Shown here: positions 41,028-52,060 of the stretch, piece by piece
Position numbering within the stretch: the stretch's first letter is position 1
Layout: the number at the start of each line of letters is the position of its first letter
Assembly (NCBI RefSeq): GCF_000422385.1
Contig: NZ_AULR01000002.1
Coordinates: 1-64,000, forward strand
Origin: Microbacterium indicum DSM 19969
GTDB taxonomy: Bacteria > Actinomycetota > Actinomycetes > Actinomycetales > Microbacteriaceae
Reading direction: 5' to 3'
DNA length: 64,000 nt
Position numbers and translations under genes: made by a program
Notes under the pieces: model-generated
What the model was told of the DNA's origin: nothing
What the model saw: only the letters and a program-made list of their open reading frames with translations
Database searches by the model: none

Positions 41028-41104
41028 GAGGGGTGGCGGGCTCACGGTGTGCGGATCCGGGGCTCGGCATACATCTCCATCACCACCCGCGCTCCGGCGC
41101 ATGA

Positions 41105-42127
<1,023 letters not shown>

Positions 42128-42144
42128 ACTCGATCGACATGAGC

Positions 42145-42191
42145 CGAACGCCCGCCGGGTCGCGCACTGCGCGTGTCCCGGCGGGCGTTCG
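42145..42191 (+). terminator. Strong hairpin between gap and pgk
   Basis: CGAACGCCCGCCGGG (42145-42159) pairs perfectly with CCCGGCGGGCGTTCG (42177-42191); the loop contains a further GCGCA/TGCGC pairing. There is no T run, so it may act as a partial terminator or an mRNA-stabilising element. Confidence 0.65.
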
Positions 42192-42209
42192 CTGTAAGTT
42201 GGGGAACTG

Positions 42210-43421
42210 ATGACTCTTCGCACCCTCGAATCCCTGGGCGACCTCGCTGGAAAGCGCGTCTTCGTCCGCTGTGACTTCAACGTGCCGCTCTCTGACGGCG
42301 CCATCACCGACGACGGCCGGATCCGCGCCGCCCTCCCGACGCTCCAGGCGCTCCTCGCCGCGGGCGCGACGGTGATCACCTCCTCGCACCTCGGCCGCCC
42401 CAAGGGCGAGCCGAACCCCGAGTTCTCCCTCCGCCCCGTCGCCGACCGGCTCGCCGAGCTGCTCGGACAGCCCGTCGCCTTCGCGACCGACACCGTCGGC
42501 GAGTCGGCGCAGTCGGTCGTCTCGTCGCTCGAGGCGGGCCGGATCGCCGTCCTCGAGAACCTGCGCTTCAACGCGGGCGAGACGTCGAAGGACGACGCCG
42601 AGCGCGAGGCGTTCGCGGCCCGGATCGCCGACTTCGCCGACGTCATGGTCTCCGACGGCTTCGGCGTCGTGCACCGCAAGCAGGCGTCGGTGTACGAGCT
42701 CGCGAAGCTGCTCCCGTCGGCGGCCGGCCTGCTCGTCGCCCACGAGGTGTCGGTCCTCGATCGCCTTCTCACGGCGCCCGAGCAGCCCTACACCGTCGTC
42801 CTCGGCGGCTCGAAGGTCTCCGACAAGCTCGGCGTCATCGACAGCCTCCTGCCGCGCGTCCAGAAGCTCCTCATCGGCGGCGGCATGGCGTACACCTTCC
42901 TCGCCGCGCAGGGCCACGCCATCGGCAAGAGCCTCGTCGAGCAGGACCAGATCCCCACGGCCCTGAAGTACCTCGAGCAGGCGAAGGAGGCGGGCGTCGA
43001 GCTCATCGTCCCCGTCGACAGCGAGATGGCCGCCGGCTTCTCGGCCGACGCCGGCCACGCGGTCGCGCCCTCGGAGGACCTCGAGGGAACCGAGTTCGGC
43101 GCCGACGCGCTCGGCCTCGACATCGGCCCGGCCACGGCCGAGCAGTTCGCCGCGGCGATCGCCGGGTCGAAGACCGTGTTCTGGAACGGTCCCATGGGCG
43201 TCTTCGAGTTCCCGGCCTTCGCGGCCGGAACGAAGGCCGTCGCACAGGCTCTCGTCGACGCCGACGCGTTCACGGTCGTGGGCGGCGGCGACTCGGCCGC
43301 CGCGGCCCGCCAGCTCGGCTTCGCCGACGACCAGTTCGGCCACGTGTCGACGGGCGGCGGCGCGAGCCTCGAGTTCCTCGAAGGCAAGAAGCTCCCCGGA
43401 CTGGAGGTCCTCGGATGGTGA
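42210..43421 (+). CDS. pgk: Phosphoglycerate kinase
   Basis: 403 residues. Substrate-binding RCDFNVPL near residue 22, TSSHLGRPKG, LENLRFNAGE and the nucleotide-binding C-terminal GGGDSAAAARQLGFADD with STGGGASLEFLEGK. Transfers phosphate from 1,3-bisphosphoglycerate to ADP. Its end overlaps the tpiA start by 7 bases. Confidence 0.97.
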   Translation: MTLRTLESLGDLAGKRVFVRCDFNVPLSDGAITDDGRIRAALPTLQALLAAGATVITSSHLGRPKGEPNPEFSLRPVADRLAELLGQPVAFATDTVGESAQSVVSSLEAGRIAVLENLRFNAGETSKDDAEREAFAARIADFADVMVSDGFGVVHRKQASVYELAKLLPSAAGLLVAHEVSVLDRLLTAPEQPYTVVLGGSKVSDKLGVIDSLLPRVQKLLIGGGMAYTFLAAQGHAIGKSLVEQDQIPTALKYLEQAKEAGVELIVPVDSEMAAGFSADAGHAVAPSEDLEGTEFGADALGLDIGPATAEQFAAAIAGSKTVFWNGPMGVFEFPAFAAGTKAVAQALVDADAFTVVGGGDSAAAARQLGFADDQFGHVSTGGGASLEFLEGKKLPGLEVLGW

Positions 43422-44203
43422 CGACGCGCACCCCGCTCATCGCGGGCAACTGGAAGATGAACCTCGACCACCTGCAGGCGGTCGCGCTCGTCCAGAAGCT
43501 GTTCTGGGCCCTCCGCGACGCGCAGCACGAGTTCGAGTCGGTCGACGTCACGGTCTTCCCGCCGTTCACCGACCTGCGCAGCGTGCAGACGCTCGTCGAC
43601 GCCGACAAGATCCCCTTCGGCCTCGGCGCGCAGGACCTGTCGGTGCACGCGTCCGGCGCGCACACGGGGGACGTCTCGGGCGCGATGCTCGCGAAGCTCG
43701 CGTGCAGCCAGGTCATCATCGGCCACTCGGAGCGTCGCCAGGACCACGGCGAGACCGACGCGGTCGTCGCCGCGAAGGTCCAGGCCGCGCTCGCGAACGG
43801 CCTCGTCCCGGTGATCTGCGTGGGCGAGACGAGCGAGGACCTCGAGAAGTTCGGCGCCAGCGCCGTCCCCGTCGCCCAGCTCGAGCAGGCGCTCGAGGGA
43901 GTCGCGGCTGGCACCGAGATCGTCGTCGCCTACGAGCCCGTGTGGGCGATCGGATCCGGTCAGGCGGCGACGCCCGAGCAGGCGCAGCAGGTGTGCGCCG
44001 CGCTGCGCGCCGTCATCGCCGAGAAGATCGGCGACGACGCGGCTGCCGCGACCCGCGTGCTGTACGGCGGTTCGGTCAAGTCGACGAACATCGCGGCGTT
44101 CATGCGCGAGCCCGACATCGACGGCGCCCTCGTGGGCGGCGGCAGCCTCAAGGTCGACGAGTTCGCGTCGATCATCCGCTTCCAGAAGCACGTCGGCGTC
44201 TAG
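43415..44203 (+). CDS. tpiA: Triosephosphate isomerase
   Basis: 262 residues. Catalytic Asn12/Lys14 in AGNWKMN, His in IIGHSERR, Glu in VAYEPVWAIGSG and the phosphate-binding YGGSVKSTN and GGGSLK. ATG 43415 has GGAGG 7 bases upstream and overlaps pgk, so the two are coupled. Confidence 0.97.
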   Translation: MVTTRTPLIAGNWKMNLDHLQAVALVQKLFWALRDAQHEFESVDVTVFPPFTDLRSVQTLVDADKIPFGLGAQDLSVHASGAHTGDVSGAMLAKLACSQVIIGHSERRQDHGETDAVVAAKVQAALANGLVPVICVGETSEDLEKFGASAVPVAQLEQALEGVAAGTEIVVAYEPVWAIGSGQAATPEQAQQVCAALRAVIAEKIGDDAAAATRVLYGGSVKSTNIAAFMREPDIDGALVGGGSLKVDEFASIIRFQKHVGV

Positions 44204-44211
44204 ACGGTCCG

Positions 44212-44263
44212 GGTCCCGCCCGGGGGATCCGCTGCGTGAGCGGCGGCGATTCCCGGCGGGACC
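44212..44263 (+). terminator. Hairpin downstream of tpiA
   Basis: GGTCCCGCCCGGG (44212-44224) pairs with CCCGGCGGGACC (44252-44263) with one bulged base and a long loop. Likely terminator of gap-pgk-tpiA. Confidence 0.55.
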
Positions 44264-44280
44264 ACCCCGTCGCGCCCTGG

Positions 44281-44286
44281 TAATCT
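44281..44286 (+). promoter_or_regulatory. Probable -10 element of secG-rbpA
   Basis: TAATCT directly after the tpiA hairpin, 48 bases before the secG start. Confidence 0.4.
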
Positions 44287-44333
44287 GAGGGTTCGTGCGG
44301 CCTGACCGGTCGCACGCATCGAAAGGCCATTCC

Positions 44334-44582
44334 GTGGAGATTCTCCAGTTCATCCTGCAGGTGCTGCTCGGCATCACGAGCGTCCTGCTCGCGCTGTTCA
44401 TCCTCATGCACAAGGGCCGCGGCGGCGGCCTGTCCGACATGTTCGGCGGCGGCATGGCGCAGGCCGTCAGCTCGTCCGGTTCGGCGGAGCGCGTGCTGAA
44501 CTACATCACGATCGTGCTGGCGCTCGTCTGGTTCCTCGCGATCGTGGGGCTCGGCCTCATCACGAAGTTCCAGGCCATCTGA
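44334..44582 (+). CDS. secG: Preprotein translocase subunit SecG
   Basis: 82 residues with two transmembrane segments (about 4-22 and 55-76) and the conserved cytoplasmic loop HKGRGGGLSDMFGGG. Part of the SecYEG channel. GTG 44334 has GAAAGG upstream. Its TGA overlaps the ATG of rbpA. Confidence 0.94.
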   Translation: MEILQFILQVLLGITSVLLALFILMHKGRGGGLSDMFGGGMAQAVSSSGSAERVLNYITIVLALVWFLAIVGLGLITKFQAI

Positions 44583-44935
44583 TGGCCGCGGGATCGAGCG
44601 CGATCCGCGGCACGCGGGTCGGATCCGGCCCGATGGGCGAGATGGATCACGGGCACCAGGCCGAGCGCGTCTCGGTCAGCTACTGGGACGCCAAGGGCAA
44701 CGAGGTCGTCAAGCACTACGCGGCCGACATCCCCGAGGAGGAGATCCCGGAGATCGTCGACCACCCCAAGTCGGGCCTTCCGGCCGGGCGCGACAAGGAG
44801 AACCCGCCGTCGCCCGAGAAGAACGAGCCCTACAAGACGCACCTCGCCTATGTGAAGGAGCGCCGCAGCGACGACGAGGCGCAGGAGCTCCTCGACGAGG
44901 CCCTGCAGAAGCTGCGCGAGAAGCGCGGCGAGTGA
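44582..44935 (+). CDS. rbpA: RNA polymerase-binding protein RbpA
   Basis: 117 residues, with the actinobacteria-specific layout: an N-terminal tail (SSAIRGTRVGSGPMGEMD), a core barrel (VSYWDAKGNEVVKHYA), a basic linker region and the sigma-interacting helix (DEAQELLDEALQKLRE). It helps the principal sigma factor form open complexes. The usual four-Cys zinc pattern is lacking, as in several RbpA proteins outside Streptomyces. Overlaps secG by one base and is followed by an unusually long perfect hairpin. Confidence 0.9.
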   Translation: MAAGSSAIRGTRVGSGPMGEMDHGHQAERVSVSYWDAKGNEVVKHYAADIPEEEIPEIVDHPKSGLPAGRDKENPPSPEKNEPYKTHLAYVKERRSDDEAQELLDEALQKLREKRGE

Positions 44936-44937
44936 TC

Positions 44938-44985
44938 GCATGAAGAAGGACCCCCGGCCGATCGGCCGGGGGTCCTTCTTCATGC
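44938..44985. terminator. Long perfect bidirectional terminator
   Basis: A perfect 48-bp inverted repeat, two 24-base arms with the centre at 44961/44962, between the convergent rbpA and opcA genes. The arms carry AAGAAGGAC outside and CCCCGGCCG inside, giving TCCTTCTT after the G+C-rich stem on both strands. Confidence 0.9.
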
Positions 44986-44991
44986 GCGCCC

Positions 44992-45924
44992 TCAGGCGGG
45001 CTGCTTCAGGGCGTCCCAGCCCTCGGTGATGACGCGGCCGTAGAGCGCGTCGGCGTCGAGCCGGCGCAGCTCCTCGGCGAGGCACTCCCGCAGCGAGCGG
45101 CGGGGGAGCAGGAGCTCGTGGTCGGGCTGGCCCGGCTGCGTGAGCTTCGCGTGCGTCTGCGACTGGCGTTCGAGCAGGATGTCGCCCGAGGCGCGCGTGA
45201 GCCGCACCGAGTGGATCCCGTGGTCCCAGTCGCTCGCGTCCTCGTAGGTCCAGTCGACCGTGACGTCGAGCGCCATGCCCAGCCACGCGGCCAGGAGCGC
45301 CGTGGACGGCGAGGTCGACGCACCGCGCACCTCGACGGCCGTGACGGGCTCGTACGGGGGCTGGTCGAGCACGGCGGCGAGCTGCTCGCGCCAGCGCGTC
45401 AGGCGCGTCCACGCGAGGTCGGTGTCGCCGGGCACGTACACCTCGTCGAGCGCCTGCAGGCGGTCGGCGGCGCCGGCGCCCTGCTTCGACGAGTCGGTGA
45501 TCCGGCGCTGCGCGATGCGGCCGAGCGGGTCGGCCGACGGCGAGTCGGGGACCGAGTCGGGCCACCACACGACGACGGGCGCGTCGGGCAGCAGGAGGCC
45601 CGTGACGAGCGCCTCGGGGTTCGACCCGGCCTCGCCGTAGGCGCTCAGCACGATGACCTCGCTCGCGCCGGCGTCGCCGCCCACGCGGATCTGCGCGTCG
45701 AGCTTCGCCTCGTCGCCCGGGTGGGTCACGAGGACGATGACGCGCATGGGGTGCTCGCGCGACGCGTCGTTGGCGGCCTCGATGGCCTCCTCGGACGGGC
45801 GGTGGTCGCTCTTGATGATGAGGGTCAGCACGCGGCCGAGGGCGACGGCGCCGCCCTCCTCGCGCACGCTGACGAGCTTCTTGGCGACGGTCGAGACCGT
45901 CGTCTGTTCCAGGTCGATGATCAC
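44992..45924 (-). CDS. opcA: Glucose-6-phosphate dehydrogenase assembly protein OpcA
   Basis: 310 residues, full-length OpcA. N-terminal IIDLEQTTVSTVAKKL, middle PDAPVVVWWPDSVP and the sugar-binding-like C-terminal half are diagnostic. In actinobacteria and cyanobacteria it is an allosteric partner of Zwf. GTG start overlaps the zwf stop (GTGA, 45921-45924). The 6-phosphogluconolactonase gene, often next, is not present. Confidence 0.92.
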   Translation of the reverse strand: MIIDLEQTTVSTVAKKLVSVREEGGAVALGRVLTLIIKSDHRPSEEAIEAANDASREHPMRVIVLVTHPGDEAKLDAQIRVGGDAGASEVIVLSAYGEAGSNPEALVTGLLLPDAPVVVWWPDSVPDSPSADPLGRIAQRRITDSSKQGAGAADRLQALDEVYVPGDTDLAWTRLTRWREQLAAVLDQPPYEPVTAVEVRGASTSPSTALLAAWLGMALDVTVDWTYEDASDWDHGIHSVRLTRASGDILLERQSQTHAKLTQPGQPDHELLLPRRSLRECLAEELRRLDADALYGRVITEGWDALKQPA

Positions 45925-47468
45925 GGCCGCCTCCAGACGCGGCCATCCTGCGCGAGCAGGGCATCAGCGGACGACGGGCCCCACGAGCCCGACTCGTACT
46001 GTTCGAGCGGCTCGTCGAGCGAGGCCCAGTACTCCTCGACCGGGTCGAGGATCCGCCAGGACTGCTCGACCTCCTCGTGCCGGGGGAAGAGGGGCGGGTC
46101 GCCGAGGAGGACGTCGAGGATCAGGCGCTCGTAGGCCTCGGGGCTCGCCTCGGTGAAGGCGTGGCCGTATCCGAAGTCCATCGTGACGTCGCGCACGTGC
46201 GTGCCGTTGCCGGGGACCTTCGACCCGAAGCGGATCGTGACGCCCTCGTCGGGCTGCACCCGGATCACGAGGGCGTTCTGCCCGAGCTCGGTCTCGTCGT
46301 CGCCGAACAGGTGGCCCGGGGCCTTCTTGAACACGACCGCGATCTCGGTGACGCGGCGGCCCAGGCGCTTGCCCGTGCGCAGGTAGAACGGCACGCCCGC
46401 CCAGCGGCGCGTGTCGACCTCGAGCTTGATCGCGGCGTAGGTCTCGGTCGTCGAGTGCGGGTCCATGCCGTCCTCGTCGAGGAAGCCCGTGACCTCCTCG
46501 CCGCCCTGCCAGCCGCCCGCGTACTGGCCGCGGGCCGTCGCCGTCGAGAGGTCGTCCGGCAGCGAGACCGCGGCGAGGACCTTCTCCTTCTCGGCGCGCA
46601 GGTGCTCGGCGGAGAGGCTGATCGGCTCCTCCATCGCCGTGAGGGCGAAGAGCTGCAGCAGGTGGTTCTGGATCACGTCGCGGGCGGCGCCGACGCCGTC
46701 GTAGTAGCCCGCGCGGCCGCCCACGCCGATGTCCTCGGCCATCGTGATCTGCACGTGGTCGATGTGGTTGCGATTCCAGATCGGCTCGTACAGCTCGTTG
46801 GCGAAGCGCAGCGCGAGGATGTTCTGCACCGTCTCCTTGCCGAGGTAGTGGTCGATGCGGAAGATCGAGTCGCTCGGGAACGCGGCCTCGAGCGAGTCGT
46901 TCAGCTCGCGGGCCGACGCGAGGTCATGGCCGAACGGCTTCTCGATGACGACGCGCTGCCAGGCGCTGTCGCCGTCCTTCGTGCCGTCGACGAGGCCCGA
47001 CTCGAGCAGGCGCGTCGTGACCATCGAGAACGCCTTGGGCGGGATCGACAGGTAGAACGCGTGGTTGCTCATCGTGCCGCGCTCGGTGTCGAGTGCCTCG
47101 AGCGTCGAGCGCAGGCGCGCGAAGGCCTCGGCGTCGTCGAACTCACCCTGCACGAAGCGGATCCCGCGCGAGAGCTGCTGCCAGGTCTCCTCGCGGAACT
47201 CGGTGCGGGCGTGGTCCTTGACGGCGTCGTGGACGACCTGCGCGAAGTCCTCGTCCTCCCAGTCGCGGCGGGCGAAGCCCACGAGCGCGAATCCGGGGGG
47301 CAGGAGGCCGCGGTTGGCGAGGTCGTACACGGCGGGCATGAGCTTCTTGCGCGAGAGGTCGCCGGTCACGCCGAAGATCACGAGGGCGCTGGGCCCCGCG
47401 ATCCGGTTGAGGCGGCGATCGTGGGGGTCGCGCAGCGGGTTGACGCCGCGCTGGATCGGAGCAGGCAT
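45921..47468 (-). CDS. zwf: Glucose-6-phosphate 1-dehydrogenase
   Basis: 515 residues. Nucleotide-binding IFGVTGDLSRKKLMPAVY, the catalytic RIDHYLGKETVQN and EKPFGHD are present. Oxidises glucose 6-phosphate to 6-phosphogluconolactone with NADP. ATG 47468 has AAGGGAA upstream. Coupled to opcA downstream; separated from tal by a hairpin-bearing 103-base gap. Confidence 0.97.
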   Translation of the reverse strand: MPAPIQRGVNPLRDPHDRRLNRIAGPSALVIFGVTGDLSRKKLMPAVYDLANRGLLPPGFALVGFARRDWEDEDFAQVVHDAVKDHARTEFREETWQQLSRGIRFVQGEFDDAEAFARLRSTLEALDTERGTMSNHAFYLSIPPKAFSMVTTRLLESGLVDGTKDGDSAWQRVVIEKPFGHDLASARELNDSLEAAFPSDSIFRIDHYLGKETVQNILALRFANELYEPIWNRNHIDHVQITMAEDIGVGGRAGYYDGVGAARDVIQNHLLQLFALTAMEEPISLSAEHLRAEKEKVLAAVSLPDDLSTATARGQYAGGWQGGEEVTGFLDEDGMDPHSTTETYAAIKLEVDTRRWAGVPFYLRTGKRLGRRVTEIAVVFKKAPGHLFGDDETELGQNALVIRVQPDEGVTIRFGSKVPGNGTHVRDVTMDFGYGHAFTEASPEAYERLILDVLLGDPPLFPRHEEVEQSWRILDPVEEYWASLDEPLEQYESGSWGPSSADALLAQDGRVWRRP

Positions 47469-47515
47469 GGATTCCCTTGGGGACGATGGGCGGTCAGAGA
47501 CCGCGAGGGGGTACG

Positions 47516-47562
47516 CGTACGGCCGCCGCGACGAACACGGGGTTCTGCGCGGCGGCCGTACG
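47516..47562 (-). terminator. Hairpin between tal and zwf
   Basis: CGTACGGCCGCCGCG (47516-47530) pairs perfectly with CGCGGCGGCCGTACG (47548-47562) around a 17-base loop. It may partly terminate transcription from tkt-tal before zwf. Confidence 0.6.
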
Positions 47563-47571
47563 GGGCGTCAC

Positions 47572-48678
47572 TTACTTGGCGGCGTCGAGGGCCGTCTTGA
47601 CGGTGTCCTGGAGCTCGTGCCAGGAGCCGATGAACTTCTCGACTCCCTCATCCTCGAGCACCTGGGTGACGTCGGCGAAGTCGACGCCGACGGCGGCGAG
47701 CTGCTCGAACACGCTGTGCGCGTCGGCGTAGTTCGCCGTGATGGTGTCGCCCGTGACGACGCCGTGGTCGAAGGTCGCCTCGAGCGTCTTCTCGGGCATC
47801 GTGTTGACGGTGCCGGCCGCGGCGAGCTCGGTCACGTAGAGCGTGTCGGGCAGCGACGGGTCCTTGACGCCCGTCGAGGCCCACAGCGGACGCTGCACGT
47901 TGGCGCCGCCGGCGACGAGCGCCTGGGCGCCCTCCTCGGCGAACTTCTGCTCGAAGAGCTCGTAGGCGAGGCGGGCGTTCGCGACGCCGGCCTTCGACTT
48001 GAGCGCGAGCGCCTCGTCCGAGCCGATCGCCGTCAGGCGCTTGTCGACCTCGGTGTCGACGCGCGACACGAAGAACGAGGCGACCGAGTGGATCTTCGAG
48101 AGGTCGAGGCCGGCGGCCTTCGCCTTCTCGAGGCCCGCGACGTACGCGTCGATGACCTCGGCGTAGCGCTCGAGCGAGAAGATCAGCGTGACGTTGACGC
48201 TGATGCCCGCGCCGATGACCTCGGTGATGGCGGGGAGGCCGGCCTTGGTCGCGGGGATCTTGATGAGGACGTTCTCGCGGTCGACGCGGCCGAAGAGGTC
48301 CTTCGCCTGCGCGACGGTGCCCTCGGTGTCGTGAGCGAGGTCGGGGGAGACCTCGATCGAGACGCGGCCGTCGACGCCGTTCGTGGCGTCGTAGACGGGG
48401 CGGAAGATGTCGCACGCGTCGCGCACGTCGGTCGAGGTGATCGTGAAGATCGCCTCGTCGACGCCCGTGCCGGCCTTCGCGAGCTCGGCGACGGCGGGAG
48501 CGTAGGACTCGCCGTTCGAGAGCGCACCGGCGAAGATCGTCGGGTTGGTCGTGACGCCGGTCACGCTGCGCGACGAGATGAGCTGCTCGAGGTTGCCGGT
48601 CGAGATGCGCGAGCGCGAGAGGTCGTCGAGCCAGATGCTGACGCCGGCGGCGGCGAGCTGGGCGGTGGGGGAGGTCAT
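47572..48678 (-). CDS. tal: Transaldolase
   Basis: 368 residues, the actinobacterial-length transaldolase. N-terminal [23 protein letters not shown] and the Schiff-base lysine segment [12 protein letters not shown] are present. ATG overlaps the tkt stop, with AAGGAG upstream inside tkt. Confidence 0.96.
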   Translation of the reverse strand: MTSPTAQLAAAGVSIWLDDLSRSRISTGNLEQLISSRSVTGVTTNPTIFAGALSNGESYAPAVAELAKAGTGVDEAIFTITSTDVRDACDIFRPVYDATNGVDGRVSIEVSPDLAHDTEGTVAQAKDLFGRVDRENVLIKIPATKAGLPAITEVIGAGISVNVTLIFSLERYAEVIDAYVAGLEKAKAAGLDLSKIHSVASFFVSRVDTEVDKRLTAIGSDEALALKSKAGVANARLAYELFEQKFAEEGAQALVAGGANVQRPLWASTGVKDPSLPDTLYVTELAAAGTVNTMPEKTLEATFDHGVVTGDTITANYADAHSVFEQLAAVGVDFADVTQVLEDEGVEKFIGSWHELQDTVKTALDAAK

Positions 48679-50771
48679 GCGTTCTCCTTGATGGTTTCGC
48701 GAGCGGCCTCGACGACCGCGTCAGTGGTGATTCCGAATTTCTCGAAGAGGACGTTCGCGTCGGCCGATGCACCGAAGTGCTCGAGCGAGACCGAACGGCC
48801 CGTGCTGCCGACGATCGGGGCCCAGGGCATCGCGATGCCGGCCTCGACCGAGACGCGCGCCTTGACGCTCGAGGGGAGGACGCTCTCGCGGTACTCCTCG
48901 GGCTGCTCGGCGAACCACTCGAGCGACGGGGCCGACACGACGCGGGCGTTCACGCCCTCGGCCTTCAGCGCCTCGCGCGCCTCGACGGCGAGCTGCACCT
49001 CCGAGCCCGTGCCGATCAGGATGACGTCGGGGGTGCCGTTCGGCGCCTCGGCGAGGACGTACGCGCCCTTGCCGGTGAGCGACGCCGAAGCGAACGTGTC
49101 GCCCGAGGCCTCGCCCTCGCCGCGCGCGTAGGTCGGGACGCCCTGGCGCGTGAGCGCGATGCCGGCGGGGCCCTCCTGGCGCTTGAGCATCTCGAACCAG
49201 GCGTACGCCGTCTCGTTGGCGTCGGCCGGGCGGACGAACGCGAGGTTCGGGATCGCGCGGAGCGCGGCGTAGTGCTCGACCGGCTGGTGGGTCGGGCCGT
49301 CCTCGCCGAGGCCGATCGAGTCGTGCGTCCACACGAAGAGGCTCGGGATGTTCATGAGCGCCGCGATACGGACCGCGGGGCGCATGTAGTCGGCGAACTG
49401 CAGGAACGTGCCGCCGTAGGCGCGCGTCTTGCCGTGCAGCGTGATGCCGTTGAGGATCGCGCCCATGCCGTGCTCGCGGATGCCGAAGTGGAGGACGCGG
49501 CCGTAGGGGCTGCCCGTCCACTTGGCGGTCGAGTGCTCGGGGGGCAGGAACGACTTCGCGCCCTCGATCGTCGTGTTGTTCGAGCCCGCGAGGTCGGCCG
49601 AACCGCCCCACAGCTCGGGCATCACGGCGGCGATCGCGTTCAGGACCTTGCCCGACGCGGCGCGCGTGGCGACGGCCTTGCCGGCCTCGAACGCGGGGAG
49701 AGCGGCCTCGAGGCCCTCGGGCAGCTCGCCCGCCTCGAGGCGGTCGAACAGCGCCTTGCGCTCGGGGTTCGCGGCGGCCCAGGCGTCGAACTTCGTCTGC
49801 CACTCGGCGTGGGCGGCGGCGCCGCGCTCGGCGAGCGAGCGGGTGTGCTCGATGACGTCGGCGGCGACGTCGAAGCTCTTCTCGGGGTCGAAGCCCATGA
49901 CCGTCTTGGTCGCCGCGAGCTCCTCGCCGCCGAGCTTCGAGCCGTGGATGCCGCCCGTGTTCTGCTTGCCGGGGGCCGGCCAGCCGATGACGGTCTTGAG
50001 GACGATGAGCGACGGCTTGTCGGTCTCGGCCTTCGCGGCCTCGATCGCGTCGAAGAGCTCCTGGACGTCCTCGACGTACTCGCCCGACTTCTTCCAGTCG
50101 ACCGTGATGACCTGCCAGCCGTAGGCCTCGTAGCGGGCCGCGACGTCCTCGGTGAACGCCACGTCGGTGTCGTCCTCGATGGAGATCTGGTTGGCGTCGT
50201 ACACGACGACGAGGTTGCCGAGCTTCTGGTGGCCCGCGAGCGACGAGGTCTCGCTCGTGACGCCCTCCTGCAGGTCGCCGTCCGAGGCGATGACGTAGAT
50301 GTTGTGGTCGAAGGGGCTCTCGCCGGCCGGGGTCTCGGGGTCGAAGAGGCCGCGCTCGTAGCGGGCCGCGTACGCGAAGCCCACCGACGAGGCCAGGCCC
50401 TGGCCGAGAGGACCGGTCGTGATCTCGACGCCGTCGGTCTCGCGGTACTCCGGGTGACCCGGGGTCTTCGAGCCCCACGTGCGGAGCGACTCGAGGTCCT
50501 CGAGCTCGAGGCCGAAGCCGCCGAGGTACAGCTGAACGTACTGGGTGAGCGAGGAGTGCCCCGCCGAGAGGATGAAGCGGTCGCGACCGACCCAGTGGGT
50601 GTCGGCCGGGTCGTGGTTCATGACCCGCTGGTAGAGCAGGTAGGCGGCCGGCGCGAGGCTCATCGCCGTGCCGGGGTGCCCGTTGCCCACCTTCTCAACC
50701 GCGTCTGCCGCAAGCACGCGTGCGGTGTTGACCGCGCGCTCATCGATCTCGTCCCAACGCAGATCCGCCAC
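48675..50771 (-). CDS. tkt: Transketolase
   Basis: 698 residues. ThDP-binding [13 protein letters not shown] near the N-terminus, [10 protein letters not shown], middle-domain [11 protein letters not shown] and C-terminal domain are intact. Interconverts sugar phosphates of the non-oxidative pentose pathway, which also handles the xylulose 5-phosphate made by AraBDA. GTG 50771 has AAAGG 8 bases upstream; longer in-frame extensions run into non-coding sequence. A minus-strand TATGCT (50880-50875) is a possible -10. Confidence 0.96.
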   Translation of the reverse strand: MADLRWDEIDERAVNTARVLAADAVEKVGNGHPGTAMSLAPAAYLLYQRVMNHDPADTHWVGRDRFILSAGHSSLTQYVQLYLGGFGLELEDLESLRTWGSKTPGHPEYRETDGVEITTGPLGQGLASSVGFAYAARYERGLFDPETPAGESPFDHNIYVIASDGDLQEGVTSETSSLAGHQKLGNLVVVYDANQISIEDDTDVAFTEDVAARYEAYGWQVITVDWKKSGEYVEDVQELFDAIEAAKAETDKPSLIVLKTVIGWPAPGKQNTGGIHGSKLGGEELAATKTVMGFDPEKSFDVAADVIEHTRSLAERGAAAHAEWQTKFDAWAAANPERKALFDRLEAGELPEGLEAALPAFEAGKAVATRAASGKVLNAIAAVMPELWGGSADLAGSNNTTIEGAKSFLPPEHSTAKWTGSPYGRVLHFGIREHGMGAILNGITLHGKTRAYGGTFLQFADYMRPAVRIAALMNIPSLFVWTHDSIGLGEDGPTHQPVEHYAALRAIPNLAFVRPADANETAYAWFEMLKRQEGPAGIALTRQGVPTYARGEGEASGDTFASASLTGKGAYVLAEAPNGTPDVILIGTGSEVQLAVEAREALKAEGVNARVVSAPSLEWFAEQPEEYRESVLPSSVKARVSVEAGIAMPWAPIVGSTGRSVSLEHFGASADANVLFEKFGITTDAVVEAARETIKENA

Positions 50772-50996
50772 GGGACCGCCTTTCGTGTGTGGGTGAAAGC
50801 GCCGTGGTCCTGATCGACCGTTCCGCGCCCACGGGAGATGCCCGCTTGGCGTCGCCGGCGCACGTCCGTCTCCCAGCATAGTGTCGCGGGAGGGTCCGTG
50901 CACGCCCGCGACGCCGCCCGCGCGCGGCGCATCGACCTCTCTTCGCCTGCCCCCAGTTTGTGAGCGGGCTGAGCGGATCCGCTGCGCACGCTGGCC

Positions 50997-51002
50997 TACA
51001 CT
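50997..51002 (+). promoter_or_regulatory. Probable -10 element of ctaB
   Basis: TACACT in the tkt/ctaB divergent region, 42 bases before the ctaB start. Confidence 0.35.
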
Positions 51003-51043
51003 TGGAGGGTTGCACAGCACTCGAGAAGCCGGGAGGCACGCGC

Positions 51044-52012
51044 GTGTCGATCACCAGTCGCCCTGACGGGGCGTTCGCGCCGGAGACGGCGGACGGGGCC
51101 CCGGCGAAGCGCGACTGGCGGCGCACGATCATGGCGTACGTGCAGCTCACCAAGCCGCGCGTCCTCGAGCTGCTGCTCGTCTCGACGATCCCCGTCATGT
51201 TCCTCGCCCAGGGCGGCATGCCGAACCTCTGGCTCGTTCTCGCGACCGTCATCGGCGGCGCGATGAGCGCGGGATCCGCGGCGTCGTTCAACATGTACAT
51301 CGACCGCGGCATGGACGCGCACATGCGGCGCACCAAGGACCGGCCGCTCGTGACGGGCGAGGTCACGCCGCGCGCGGCGCTGATCTTCTCGTGGTCGCTC
51401 GCCGTGATCCAGGCGGTCTGGTTCCTCGCGTTCACGAACGTGCTGACGGCAGTGCTCTCGTCGGTCGCGATCTTCTTCTACGTCGTCATCTACACGATCC
51501 TGCTCAAGCGCCACACCGAGCAGAACATCGTGTGGGGCGGCATCGCCGGCTGCTTCCCCGTCCTCATCGGCTGGGCGGCCGTCACGAACTCGCTCGACTG
51601 GCCCGCCTGGGTGCTGTTCGCCCTGATCTTCCTGTGGACGCCGCCGCACTACTGGCCGCTCTCGATCAAGTACGCGGCCGACTACGACGCGGCCGACGTG
51701 CCGATGCTCGGCGTCACCCGCTCGAACGCGCAGGTCGGCCTGCAGGTCGTGCTCTACGCGTGGGCGACGGTCGCCTGCTCGCTGATCCTCATCCCGGTCG
51801 GCCACATGGGCATCGTCTACATCGCGAGCGCGATCGTGTTCGGCGGCTGGTTCATCTACGAGTCGCACCGCATGTACGCGATGTCGGTCCGCGCGGCGGC
51901 GGGTCAGGAAGAGGGATCCGAGGCACGCCCCATGCGCGTGTTCCACGCCTCGATCTCGTACCTGACGTTCCTCTTCATCGCGGTCGCGGTCGACCCGCTC
52001 CTGCCGTTCTGA
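51044..52012 (+). CDS. ctaB: Protoheme IX farnesyltransferase (heme O synthase)
   Basis: 322 residues with about eight transmembrane helices of the UbiA family. The Asp-rich substrate motif is [20 protein letters not shown], and the second is [19 protein letters not shown]. Adds the farnesyl tail to heme B. GTG 51044 has GGAGG 7 bases upstream. CtaA, which converts heme O to heme A, is encoded 3 kb downstream on the other strand. Confidence 0.95.
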   Translation: MSITSRPDGAFAPETADGAPAKRDWRRTIMAYVQLTKPRVLELLLVSTIPVMFLAQGGMPNLWLVLATVIGGAMSAGSAASFNMYIDRGMDAHMRRTKDRPLVTGEVTPRAALIFSWSLAVIQAVWFLAFTNVLTAVLSSVAIFFYVVIYTILLKRHTEQNIVWGGIAGCFPVLIGWAAVTNSLDWPAWVLFALIFLWTPPHYWPLSIKYAADYDAADVPMLGVTRSNAQVGLQVVLYAWATVACSLILIPVGHMGIVYIASAIVFGGWFIYESHRMYAMSVRAAAGQEEGSEARPMRVFHASISYLTFLFIAVAVDPLLPF

Positions 52013-52060
52013 CGCACAGCGCGTCGACCGCCGTCCACCATGCGGCACTAAGCTCGTCCG

